From Sapria himalayana (Eukaryota; Streptophyta; Magnoliopsida; Malpighiales; Rafflesiaceae): a stretch of DNA of 64,000 nucleotides. The number at the start of each line of letters is the position of its first letter. Positions within the stretch are counted from its first letter, which is position 1. Shown here one piece after another: positions 45,577 through 56,635 of the stretch. The notes under the pieces were generated by a model. The model had not been told where the DNA came from. It saw only the letters and a list, made by a program, of their open reading frames with translations, and did no database searches. The stretch lies in contig JAREIK010017112.1 in NCBI GenBank assembly GCA_029783825.1, forward strand, positions 24,895-88,894, given 5' to 3'. Position numbers and translations under genes: made by a program.

Positions 45577-47935
45577 TCATCGATCATGTGTAATCTCGAA
45601 TCCTACAATTATAAAAAAAACTTAATATTTGAATACTTAAATTGCAATATGAATTAAAATTTATTAGTTATAAAATTTAATACCTTCATCATGCACGTGA
45701 ATATCTTCTTCATAAATTGATGCATAACCATCTGAAATGAACAAGTCATCTCCACCTAGAAAAAAAAACATAAAAGAAAAATAATATTAAAATTTTACAA
45801 ATATTATGAAATTATAGGTAAATAAAAAATAAATGATCAATGAAATAAATTTACCATCATGTTTTGTCACTTCACTCCACAACCAACTTTGAGCACACAT
45901 CAATGCTTCTATCATCTTCGGATTAAGTCGATTACGATGAGGGCTAACTAATCTTCCACTAGAATTGAATGCAGACTCTGAAGCAATAGTAGATACTGGA
46001 ATTGCTAATATGTCTCTTGCAATAGTTTGCAAGACAGGATACTTTACCCCATTCAACTTCCACCATAATAAAATATCAAACTGAGAATTTTCACGCAAAA
46101 CATCTTCCTCCAAGTAATGGTCCAATTCAGTTCTGAAACTATTAGTTTTATTAGTCTTCATCCTTTTCACAAACAATTGATAATCACTATCGATAGTTAT
46201 TGAACTCTCTTTTGAAGTTGAAGTGACCGTTCCATGTACTGCAGATTCTGTATTAGTCCCTTTATACATTCTAGTATAATATTCCTCCATCAACTCATAA
46301 CAAAGTCGTTGAATATTGCTAATTTGTTCACTAAAGTCATTTGGATAAACCAAAGGAAAGTAAAAGTGTAGCAAAGTCATCTTATACCTAGGGTCCAATA
46401 CTACAGCAACACCCATCAATTTATGGATCACATTCCAATATGCATCAAATTTTGCAACCATACTCTTTGCCATTGTACTAATTACTACATTGGAGGATAT
46501 GAGCCATTCATTCAATGTCATTTTAATTCTGCAAATCACAGGAAAAAACATATTGGCATTGGGATATCTTGTCCCAGAAAATAACTCAGTGACATTATAG
46601 AACAACTCCAACCTATCACAAACATCCTTTGCAGTCTCCCATTCTGCTTCACTAGGCACAAGCACATAGTGTGACTCAAACAACTTAAGTCTAGGAAACA
46701 TATTTTTATAAGCCAAAGCAGTTTTAAGCATTAGATAAGTGGAGTTCCACCTTGTTGGACAATCCAAACCCAATCTTCTAGTACAAGGAACATTCATTTG
46801 TCTACAAACATCCTCAAACCTTTCTATTCTTTTTGGAGATGCTGTCCAAAAAACTACACTATCCCTGACATTATCAATGGCATGCTTGATCACATCTAAA
46901 CCAATCCTAACAATAAGGTTCAAGATATGTGCAGCACAACGCATATGAAATAAAGACCCTTCATTCAATAAGCAATCAACACTCAATTTTTCTTTTATCT
47001 TACCAATCATGCTATCATTAGTAGAGCAATTATCCACTGTAATAGCGGATATCCTTGAGTCCACATTCCACCCCAGCATAGCATCTATCAACACCTCTGT
47101 TAGCACATCACTTGTATGAGGGCAAGGGACATAAATAAACCTGAAAAAAAAACAAAATTATCAATAAAGTAAACAATGAATAAAAATATATATATACTTA
47201 ATTTAAGAAAGAACATGTTAATTTGTTATATCTCAGGATTAGACTATGTAATGTCCAAGATTTATCAATGAAATGTGTTGTAACAGACATGAAACCCCTT
47301 TTTTGGTTACTAGAAGTCCACATGTCCGTTGTAATAGCAACTCTACTATCATTATTCTCGATCAACTTCATGACTTTATCCCTCTCTTCCCCGTAAATGT
47401 TCAAGATATGCTTCTTCACAGTATTACGGCAAGGACACTTGAAAAGAGGTTGAATAGTAGTTGTGAAATCTCTAAATCCTCTATACTCCACCATCGAAAG
47501 AGGATAGTCATGGAGAATAATCATCTTTGCTAATTTCTCTATTCCCTATTTTTCATTAAATGCACCAGAAGGTCCAGAATTAACATTTCCTTTCGAATCA
47601 GTTTTCAAAATCATTTGCCTTATGTTACCCCCAGCTAATTTTCTTCTAGGACACCTATCAAAATGTTACTTCAAATGCGATGTACCATAGGATGATTTAC
47701 CCACAAAAAACTTTTTACAATAATTGCATTGGGCCTTCTCTTCATTATTAACAACCAGATGAGTAAAGTGTTTCCACATAGGACTTCTGAAAGTCTTACC
47801 ATCTCTTCCTTGTTTAAATTCACAATCAACTGGTACTGATTTAGTGGAGAGTCCACCTGAGTTTCCTCCAATTGGAGCTGATTCTTGTGTGCTAGCAACA
47901 CTACTACTACAAGTGCTAGATTGTGAATGTGCCAT
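45577..47935 (-). pseudogene. hAT transposase (RICESLEEPER-like), 4 exons, two in-frame stops
   Basis: Proposed exons on the minus strand: 47935-47232, 47140-45855, 45755-45684, 45602-45577. They sum to 2088 nt, exactly 696 codons ending in TGA. Exon 1: Ser-rich start, then a BED zinc finger (W54, C70, C73, H87, H91) and later MIILHDYPLSMVE and ITTDMWTSSNQKRGFM. Exon 2: FIYVPCPHTSDVL, TVDNCSTNDSMI, MRCAAHILNLIV, CPTRWNSTY, then the C-terminal dimerisation segment ILAIPVSTIASESAFNSSGR. Exons 3-4 add an acidic tail. Defects: stops at codon 90 (47666-47668) and codon 130 (47546-47548), and the intron-1 donor reads AT in place of GT at 47231-47230. Length fits the family (about 690-750 residues). 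Catalyses excision and integration via the TIRs in the nucleus. Confidence 0.93.
47141..47231 (-). other. Intron 1 of the hAT transposase with altered donor
   Basis: The 91-bp intron is bounded by CTGAG at the exon 1 end and TTTTTTTTTCAG at the acceptor. The protein continues without loss (ILR then FIYVPCPHT) if it is removed. The donor is ATATAAC where GTATAAC is expected, a single G-to-A change. Confidence 0.75.
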
Positions 47936-48140
47936 ATTCTATACAAAAAAAACCTCAATCAAATATAACTTAGATGCCTTAGTGCATGTTATTCTAAATA
48001 AGTTGTATTGCTCAAAATAAAAAAGTCACATAAATGATCATTAAAGTAATATATATCTTTAATCCTAGAACTAGTATAGTGATTCATACAAAATGTAGGT
48101 AAACATATCAAATTTGTCAAATATAACCTAATTAAACCCA

Positions 48141-48436
48141 TAACTATTTACTATTCACTATTCCGAATTCACTATTTTGATTTACTATATACTATTACGA
48201 ATTCACTATTCACTATTCTGAATTTACTATTCTGTATTCTGAATTTACAATTCTGATTCACTATTTACTATTCCGGATTCACTATTCTGGTTTACTATTC
48301 ACTATTCTGATTTACTATTTACTATTCCGAATTCACTATTCACTATTTTGAATTTACTATTCTAATTCACTATTCACTATTCCGGATTCACTATTCTGAT
48401 TCACTATTCACTATTCCGATTCACTATTCACTATTC
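48141..48436. repeat. CACTATT-type heptamer array inside the hAT element
   Basis: About 300 bp made of ACTATTC units, often in pairs (TTCACTATTCACTATTC), separated by short variable spacers such as CGAATTC, TGATTTA and CGGATTC. A larger period built from 'CACTATTC-CGAATTCACTATTCTGA' style blocks recurs. It lies upstream of the transposase start (47935), in the position of a promoter or subterminal region. Confidence 0.9.
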
Positions 48437-48439
48437 AAG

Positions 48440-49136
48440 TGAAAACCGGTGAAATCCCGTGATTTCGGTACTCACGCGTAGCTCGCATTGCGTAGAGTAA
48501 CTTTAACTCTTGGTCATAAATATTTTGACATTAAAAATGACGTAAATCTGAAAAAAACTAAAAATTAGAAATTTATGAATTTTTAGCTGAATTCACGGCC
48601 AAATCCTATGCTTTTGGTATCTATGCGTAGCCCTCGTAGTATACAGCAACTTTCGTTCTTTGCCTAATAATTTCCGACGGTCCAAAACTCAAAAATTAAA
48701 GAGAGAAAAAAATAAAAAAAATTAGAAATCATTTCTCCTCTAGTGTGCGCCTCCTACTCCAGTAACTCCACTGCTTGCTTGATTTGTATTTTTTTTATTT
48801 TTTTTCAATGTGAGACCCATGTGTCTCACTTTGTCTATTTTAGTCTATTTCAGCTTCAAAACACATCATTTTATTCTGGTTTCAATTGCATTTATCTTAA
48901 ATGGATAATCTTTAAATATTTGAAAATTTTGAGATTTTTCTAAAATCTCATTATCAGGTTTTACTCTATACCAGTCACCTAAAAATTCGTAAAATATTCA
49001 GATTGTCTCAGAATTCAATGAAATTTTTCTATGTCACTAGATTTCGCAAGACGAATCTAACGGCGAAATCCGTTTCATCATCCGAGATTGTCTCAGAATT
49101 CGCAAGACGTATCTAAAAATTCTCATTATATATGGA

Positions 49137-49140
<4 letters not shown>
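48440..49140. other. CG-rich leader with two direct repeats, hAT element
   Basis: CACGCGTAGCTCGCATTGCGTAG near 48472 is echoed by ATGCGTAGCCCTCGTAG near 48632, each followed by an AACTTT..CTTGG/TTTGCC segment and TAAATATTTTGAC or TAATTTCCGACG. These are two diverged direct repeats of about 70 bp. GATTGTCTCAGAATTC occurs near 48997 and 49087. No coding sequence was recognised. This is the most CG-dense part of the window. Confidence 0.65.

Positions 49141-49141
<1 letters not shown>

Positions 49142-49205
<64 letters not shown>
49142..49205. repeat. (AT)n-(TG)n compound microsatellite
   Basis: About 25 bp of AT repeat runs into about 38 bp of TG repeat, inside the hAT element near its right end. 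Confidence 0.98.
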
Positions 49206-49208
<3 letters not shown>

Positions 49209-49211
49209 ATC

Positions 49212-49403
49212 TAGTAGAACAGATCGGATATAATTAGATCAGATCGGATATCCGCACGTTCGGGTCAGATCGGATACGGGTTTCGGATCGGATATGCCTA
49301 AATCCATATCCATATCTAGTATCCAGTCAACGGATTTTTCTACTGTTTGACCGGATCGGATCGGGTCAGAAATCCACGGATACAGACACATTTGCCATCT
49401 CTA
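49212..49403. repeat. Right subterminal repeats and TIR of the hAT element
   Basis: Words CAGATCGGATA, GGGTCAGATCGGATACGGG and GGATCGGATATG mirror those of the left end. The element closes with TGCCATCTCTA. The mirrored clusters define both ends as one element. Confidence 0.82.
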
Positions 49404-50520
49404 GATATATATACTAATTAGAATATAGATCAGAGTGCTCACTACATCAAAGGTTTATTATGTTAGTCATGGAGGATAGTGACAGGTAAGTCTTTGGACA
49501 AACTCATGAGATATAATACGAAGAAAGTGATAGCTCTTTTAATCTTATCAACTTATATAAACCTATACATAAAAATCCTAGATTAAGGTAAGTTTCATTA
49601 TTGAAAATATCATACTTAGAAAGTTGAAAGCACAAATATATGTATGACAAATCCATTATGCATATTATAGAAAAAATGACCTTCAAATAATGTAGGTGTT
49701 ATTTAGAATGTCTACACTAGAGGTTTCACTATAGTATGAAAGTCATATAGTTGGTTATAGTGGATGATTATAGATAAGTTACGGAGTATACACAAATAAA
49801 AGTGTTTAAAATTGTGGTAATAGCGTTGCAAGTCATTTCCTCTTGTATGATTTTCATAGGTGAGATTCATAGGAAGTTGTATATTAAATTGATGTGAGCA
49901 TGATGTTCATGAAATCGAAAGTACAAATATATTTATTATCATATCATTTCATATCTATAAGATATTAGAAGTTAAAGAATATAAATACATACTCGAAGAA
50001 GTTATCAAAGGCATCAGTTATTTTGGTGGTTTATTTATAACCTAGAATAAGTAGACATGTGAATGACACATGAATGAAATAACATATTATTTTGGTGGTG
50101 AATTACTGAGGGAACAACTAATATGGGATCACCCTTAGTATTTATATTCCAATAATGATAGTTACCTCATATGCCAAGATAGAGTATAAGGCATTTTCAT
50201 ACTAATATATTCTTCATCTAATAATCAAGCATAACATTACCTAGTTACTAAAAAAACTCATTATACACAAGTAAGTGAGCCGACTTTAGACTCTAAATAT
50301 GTTTTCAAAAACCCAAGTCTATCTAATTCAAATCAACTTGAGCATCAGTTATTTCACTATTGGTTGGTCAATATGCCTATACTTTTTTTATATGATGGAT
50401 ATTTAGACTTATGTTCATCTTTACTACTTGTATAATCTGTATACTTATTATGGAACTTCAATGGATGAAAATAATTTCTTAAAAAGCTTTTGGAACTATG
50501 TCACAAATAATAATAAGTTT
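49404..50520 (+). repeat. Athila-like LTR-C, right part, with primer-binding remnant
   Basis: It resumes with GATATATATACTAATTAGAA, aligning with 37644 of LTR-B, and runs to GGAACTATGTCACAAATAAT near 50490. TAGCACTATAATTGCAA at 50521-50537 corresponds to the primer-binding site at 34889. The family sequence stops shortly after, near 50560. Confidence 0.75.
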
Positions 50521-50584
50521 TAGCACTATAATTGCAATATCACCCTCATAAATAGTACATTTTTAGAGTATTTTTACATACTTT

Positions 50585-50870
50585 TCATCCACATATCCTA
50601 TGGAGTAAAGTTAAAAATACTTTCTCATTAGATAATATTGTTGTATTACTACCAATGAATATAAAGAGATTATCCCATGAATTAAGTAGTGAATTGAGAA
50701 GAGTAGTTGCATTATCATCTTCACTTGTCTCACATTCAATAGATGATAGTTGATTGATTGGTAAATGAAACTCATATAGATATGAGGTAAATAAATCATT
50801 CTTCTTCATACACAACCTATAGAGCTTCTTCCTCTAGAATAATGTTTTGACTTGCAACTTGCTATGATAG
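50585..50870 (-). pseudogene. copia-5 gag relic (UBN2-like)
   Basis: The minus-strand frame reads LYRLCMKKNDLFTSYLYEFH, then LPINQLSS and a CETSEDDNATTLLNSLLNSW segment, then FIGSNTTILSNEKV. This matches the copia gag pattern KLYTLKMKE--SV--HLN-FN-L--QL, DE--A-LLC-LP-SWDNL, IGS. About 85 residues of gag are readable. Upstream, toward 51220, only weak similarity remains. Confidence 0.78.
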
Positions 50871-51218
50871 AGTATCTCTAGTTTCTTCTTTAAGTTCATT
50901 ATTCTCTCACTAAAAATGTTCACCAAGGCCTCAACTACCAATCATGCTCTCTGATCTACCTTATCTTATTTGATAGTATATGTAGAAGATGTCTATGATT
51001 GCTAATAACTCACTATTAGCTTTGAATCATCTATGATGGACTAGTAATTCCTATTAACATATGGACTAGTAATTCTTTAACCCTAGATGTCATCAAGCTT
51101 ATCATTCTCTAATCTACACATTGAACCTTTTTCCAATACCAAAATATAGATATTATCCAGGCTATGCACTGAACCATCATTCTCATACCAAATGTTGAAA
51201 TGCAAGAGTTCAAACTAT

Positions 51219-51232
51219 TGGCTTTGATATCA
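51219..51232 (-). other. copia-5 primer-binding site
   Basis: The minus strand reads TGATATCAAAGCCA, a 12/14 match to TGGTATCAGAGCCA. It lies on the 5' side of the minus-strand gag relic, as expected, with a probable LTR starting near 51235. Similar ATACCAAATGTT words at 51185 and 51267 suggest that this junction was duplicated. Confidence 0.6.
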
Positions 51233-51234
51233 AA

Positions 51235-52180
51235 TGTTAAGAATTTACACTTGGTTGTGATACCAAATATTTAAAATATAGAGATAACGAGAATGATCTC
51301 TTATGCTTAATGTTAGGCATCTCTATGGTACCTAAAATAATTCTCCTCATTTACCAAGAGTCAAAATGATGGTTTGGTTTTAAGATTATTGAAAGAGGAA
51401 AATCAACCACAAATAAAAATCTCAAAGAAGCACACATGCACCACAAGAGAAGAGGGAAGAGAGAGAAAGAGAAAGAAAGAGAATGAGATATATAAATATA
51501 TATATATAAGAAGAAAGGATAGGAAACTTTCATCATTATTCATGCTTTATGGCTAAGCAATATTTATGTATTTTCTCTTGATCACTCTCACTCACTCATT
51601 CTTTTCACTTTTATCATTTATTAGACTTTATATAATAACCTAAAAATATCTTAAACTTAAGTTCAAGTCATGACAACCTATAATATGTTGCTACTTTATT
51701 CATGTTTGACCCCTAGAAAATATGTTGTGACTTAAATCCTTGGGTTGTTAGTTGCCACAATACAAATATGTTGTAGAAATAAAGATATGACAACCTATAA
51801 TATGTAGTAAAAATATTGAGTTACAAATTCACAATACAAGTCATAACTCCAATTTGTAATCTCTAGTCATGTCATCCCTTAATAAGTTGAAACTTTATTC
51901 ATGTCATAACTCCAAGATTGATGTTGCAACTCCAAAGTTTCACCGTTGTTATATATTTAGTTCTACAATGACTCTGTATAACATGACATGACTACTCAGT
52001 AGTCATTTTAGGTTTAATCTAATTATGACTCCATAGATTAGGGAATGATTCCTCAATAGTTATTCTAGATTTAGTCTAGTCGTGACTTCATATAATTAGG
52101 TTGAAACTCCTTGGCAGTTATTTTAACTTAAATCCATTCACTACTCCATTGAATTAGGTTGTGACTCTGCTACACAAAAA
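51235..52180. other. Probable LTR and Athila-like scraps; purine tract at 51440-51510
   Basis: The left end may be the copia-5 LTR. A GA-rich tract (AGAAGAGGGAAGAGAGAGAA and following) lies at 51448-51510 with a short (AT)n run. From about 51660 words of the TCATGACAACC type resemble the Athila-like linker blocks. No coding motif. Confidence 0.4.
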
Positions 52181-52189
52181 GTTACTTTA

Positions 52190-52450
52190 GAAGAAATATG
52201 TGTCAATCCTAATAGATAATAATGAAGTCGTTGCACATGCAAAGAAACATTAATCTCATCAAAAGTCCATACTAAGATGATACAATTTGATTAAGAAAAA
52301 TCATTGTGACATGATATAATCATAGAGAAAGTATCTATCAATTAGAATATTGTTCATCTTTTGACTAGGTTACTTTTCCAAATAAGTTTGGTTATCAAGT
52401 ACTCACACATGATATTAGATACAAAAGAAATTGCCTTTAGATCAAGTAAT
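52190..52450 (+). pseudogene. copia-8 RNase H C-terminal fragment
   Basis: Reading in shifting frames: VAHAKKH, then SHQKSILR followed by a YNLIKKNHCD segment near 52270-52310. It ends with a THDIRYKRNCL-like segment near 52405. The family pattern is AVAQAKEPKSHQKSKHILRRYHLIREII, then GIRYKGDCL. It marks the C-terminus of a Ty1/copia polyprotein. No clear LTR start was found after it. Confidence 0.6.
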
Positions 52451-53341
52451 AATTTTTAGAGAAGTGTACTAAAGATGATCAACTTTTGTATTTGTTCTAT
52501 AAATTATTTTAATTAATATGAAGACTTATCCATTAAATTAATTTTTATTATTTATATAAATTGATATTGATTTTAAATTATTTAATGAAGTCCATGATAT
52601 ATTATATGGCATGAAGCAAATCATGATGTGATAATAAGATTTCTATAATATGTAATTATGTTGTATCTAAGTTATACTTGGTCATAGAATCAAATATATT
52701 TGACATTCTTGATCTGAACATACTAATATATATTATACTCATTGATTTGATCAAGTAGTTGATCTTATGAATTATGATCATAGTGATGATTAAAGTAAAT
52801 ATATGGATGCTTGCTAAGAGTCATCAAGTATATTGGAGACCTACTATGAGGCAACCATGTGAATTATTTTTTTAATGTTGATGCTAGTATTTTCATATAA
52901 ATAATGCAATTTTCCTTAGACTTTAGGTACTCGAGTTTGTCTTTATATAAATCTTGTGCATTGAATTCAATCTTTGTCTCTCATAGGTTGCTTATAGAAT
53001 GATGATTGGGTATAATTTAAGATGTTCATAGGTTGTTGGGTAGTCAAAGGATTCATCACTCCTAATAGAGAGAGAGTATACTCATGACTACTTATTAGGA
53101 TCATTCCTCAAAAGTTTCTAGGCAAGGTAAAAATGTCATGAAGAATATATTCAATAGCATTAATGATGACTAATGAGTCCCAAGATAATAACATTTTATA
53201 CTTGGGCTAGTTGTGGCACATCCATTTTAATGAAGAATATAAATAATGACTTGAACATGATGTTTTTTATTAAAGAGTATGTAGTCATACTATCGATTCT
53301 CTAGTCAATTAGATCCATCATGTATTGTTAGATATTGCTCA
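52451..53341. other. AT-rich stretch, no feature recognised
   Basis: It lies between a copia RNase H end and an hAT left terminus. It could hold the copia-8 LTR, but no LTR pair was found. Confidence 0.3.
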
Positions 53342-53864
53342 TGATGTACTAAAGGTGTCAAGTTGGATGGGTAGCCAGTGCATGACATGATGCATGCTTG
53401 AAATAGTCATGTCTCGCTTGTCATGGCATGGTCCAGAACCATGCATGGACCATGATCATGCTAGCCCATGGCATGGCTCAGGTTGGGACCAACCATGCCT
53501 CATGGTGGGCCAAGCCAACCACACTTTATGATGAGCCATGAACCACCTGCATGCTTGGCTAGTTGGCATGATCTACAGACATGGTGAGCTGGTGAATAAG
53601 CATGGCATGGCATGGCACAAGTCATGGGTCAAGGCTATTAAAAAACACAATCCCTATGTGCAATCTACACATTACATTTACATAATGAGTCTAGAAAAAA
53701 AAGCAATAGGCACAATATGTCACTTTCATTGTTACTAAAAAAAATAAAAAATAGATTTGATTTTTTTACTTTTTTTGTGGTCATTAGATTTCATTCCAAT
53801 AGCTACACAATTGAAATCTAATAGCTACAAAATTTCTATTTATTTTATTTATAGAAAAATTAAA

Positions 53865-53868
<4 letters not shown>

Positions 53869-53902
<34 letters not shown>
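53869..53902. repeat. (AT)n microsatellite
   Basis: About 33 bp of alternating A and T inside hAT element B. Confidence 0.97.
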
Positions 53903-53906
<4 letters not shown>

Positions 53907-54463
53907 TAATATAAATAATTCTTGTAAATATAGAAAAGAACTTTCATATTATTTATCAAATTTATTTCCTCTCATCTCCTCTTATACCCTCTACCTTCTC
54001 TTATGTGATTTGCTATCTATTTTGGGTTCTAGAATAAATAATTTAGAAAAAAAATGTAGACTATGACTATTGCTCAAATAAAGTTATGTTCTTATAGTAC
54101 ATATTTATTTTTTGTTTATTAATGGTGTTTTATTAAAAATTTTTAAAAATTTTAAATTATTATATTTTTAAAATCTTGAAACATAAATAAAATAAAATAA
54201 TGGAAAATAGTCATTTAAATAATAAAAGTTTGACCCAGATGTAGTTAATAATGAAAACTCAATCAAAATGTCTGATCTGAAACTAGGTTGTCTCCAATAG
54301 CCTCAACTCATTTGCCTAAAATACCTAAAACTTAGCAAACTTTACTGCTTTAGTAGTATGAACTCATTTTAATATAATAAAAAATAAAAATTATAGGAGT
54401 ATCAAAAAATAATTGGCATAGTGTATATATTTTAAAAAATATATAAATATAAAAGTACATGCA

Positions 54464-56215
54464 TTGGTTACCTTAAGAGGCATGTTAATCAATACGTCAA
54501 AAAAATATGGTATATTAGATCTTAAGAAAACCCAACTGAGCAATGGGGTCTTTGAAGTTGGATCACCTTCAGCTTCATTAACCCCCTTTATTTATCACAA
54601 TATCTTTGGAAGGGTAGGCATTACCAAATTGATTAATATCATGGGTCTTCTAATTATATTTTTAGAGAATCCTTGGATAATTAGTATTTTGCAAACTTAC
54701 TTCCAAACTACTTATCATAGAATTCTTTAGTCTACTAGTAGGAATGATATAATAAAATATCATAAATTAGAAAAATAATCAATAATAAATAAATTTAGAA
54801 AATATATTGGAGTGATGTCTATAATGCTCAACATATGGACTAGTTATGATGATACATTATTTGTATCTCACCATCTACTATGTAGATTCTAAGTAGAAAC
54901 ATAATCAAAAATTAATATAATTTTCTGAGATTCTTTAACCCCATCATGGTTCTTCCATATATGAGTATGTGACAAGGATCTCTAACCCCATCATGATTTT
55001 TGAATGAAATTTTTCATTTTAGGTATATATGTTATGTAATTAATCTAATAGTGTAAGCTAGAATGAAATTTGTTTCTCTTTCATTAGAAAAAATAAGAAA
55101 TTCATTACAATACTTAAGGATGCCTAGCAGACAATAAGAATTTAGTAATCTATATTTATTATTGGACCTAAAAAGAAAAAAAAATTAAATGGATGTGAGA
55201 CATGTTTAAAAGTATACTTATCTGATGTTAGAGTTATATTATATGTTGGCTATCAATACATGATATCTGACTTTATCATTAGTAAGAGTGATGAACTTAT
55301 TAATTGATAATTTAGTTTGAGATATAGAAATTTATTTTATGAAATTCTTGAAGATTCTTTATTATAAGAAGAACATGTATTTATTTTTGTATATTCTCGC
55401 TACTTATATTGCACTTAGGTATATATGCAATATTAGCAGCATGTTTAGTTAATATAAAGAATACCATGTATTTAGTGTCATGGCTATTAAGATGGAAACT
55501 GAGTATTTAAAATATTGATCCTCCATTCCAACCATATATTTTGGCTACCTATATGGATCCTAAGATTAAGGTGAAGGGGAGTAAAATATATATTAAGATA
55601 CATATCCACTTGCATGAACTAAGCAAACAAACCTAAAGGTTTTATTAATGAAAAATTAACTAAAATATTTACATATTATGATATTAAATATGTGTAGTTG
55701 TAGCAAGGCTCTAAATATAGTCATGGATATCATATTTAGGATTGATGCATTTTCTATTTAGTTAGCAAAGGGAAAATGGCAGGATGATTTATTGAATAAG
55801 GGTAAGTTATCTCAGTACATATACTAATTACTACTCTATTCTATGACATAATGATAATAAAAATTTAGATGATTTGAATTGGTGTAAATCATGTGTATCC
55901 ACCTATCCTATGTTATTTAAGATAGCATATAAACTATTGATCCCTCAAATCTCGAATACAACATATTTTTTTTGTGGATCCCAATGATATTTTAGATAGA
56001 TGATATAGACTATGAGCTGATATCATAGATACACTTATATGCTTGAAGAACTAGGAAGATTCATTATTGCACATTAAGGATAAATAACAAAAATTTGTAG
56101 TTGATGATGACTCATTGAACATCAAGGAAATTGAACCCACAACTAATACTACCTTTAGAATCATACATGACAATGATGATATACATTTGTTCTACTGTAC
56201 TATAGACAGAAATTA
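54464..56215 (+). pseudogene. hAT transposase relic B
   Basis: The N-terminal part 54464-54730 is still open: RGMLINTSKKYGILDLKKTQ resembles the end of a BED finger, and ENPWIISILQTYFQTTYHRI resembles the segment after it. Then follow NIWTSYDDTLFVS near 54833 (family pattern TTDMWTS), a MKFVSLSLEKIRNSLQYLR segment near 55060, LATYMDPKIKV-type codons near 55540, NLDDLNWCKSCVSTYPM near 55863, and the decayed dimerisation segment with LICLKN near 56035. Numerous stops. Compared with relic A, it keeps more of the N-terminus and the GGCATGG-type subterminal block. Confidence 0.75.
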
Positions 56216-56635
56216 ATGACTCGTGCAATAATGATGCATATTTTATTTATTTCTACTTCAACGTATGCTATGTATCATATTTTGGATTATATTGTTTTAT
56301 ATGATATTTTGAGTTGAGCCGAATATAAAATATTTATTTTAATTATCGAATTGATTTTGATTTATTTAAATTTTTAATGCATTATATTTTTTTAATTATA
56401 TTATTTTGATATGTAATATTTCTAATAAATAAAAAATTAAAATTTAAAAAAAAATAATAGGGCATTCAAGTTGCCCATAACTAGCATTACTCAACATGAC
56501 CCTAGAATTGACCAAGCATAGAAGTGTTTGGCTATGGGAAAATTAGACCATGCTAGGCTGATTCATTATGATCTTATGTCAAGCTATGTTAAGCATAACA
56601 TGGTGGCCCGACTAGGCCATAAAATGTTAGAATAA

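Larger units (their letters stand above)
45195..49403 (-). mobile_element. hAT transposon, near-complete, in LTR-C
   Basis: A 4209-bp element with TIRs TAGGGATGGCA and (reverse complement of right end) TAGAGATGGCA, 10/11 identical. The target duplication is GATATGTA (45187-45194) / GATATATA (49404-49411), 7/8. Removing the element restores an Athila-like LTR that aligns with LTR-B near 37640. Inside are a four-exon transposase gene on the minus strand, subterminal GGATCGGAT-type repeats at both ends, a CACTATT-type heptamer array and a CG-rich leader. TIR form, duplication size and BED/hAT-C transposase all agree on the hAT superfamily. Retained CG dinucleotides suggest it is among the youngest insertions here. 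The transposase is disrupted, so the copy is not autonomous. Confidence 0.95.

Noticed and set aside
46739..47533. Plus-strand frames inside the hAT transposase
   Set aside because: They are antisense shadows of well-supported transposase exons.
48141..48436. CRISPR-like repeat-spacer layout
   Set aside because: Units are 7 bp with variable few-base spacers, inside a plant hAT transposon; no repeat of CRISPR length and no cas gene.
51351..51556. Frames on both strands across the GA-rich tract (60-61 codons)
   Set aside because: Composition-driven (Lys/Arg/Glu or Ser/Phe/Leu runs) over a purine tract.
54464..54730. 88-codon frame as a separate small gene
   Set aside because: It aligns in position and content with the N-terminal part of the hAT transposase relic B and is better explained as its fragment.
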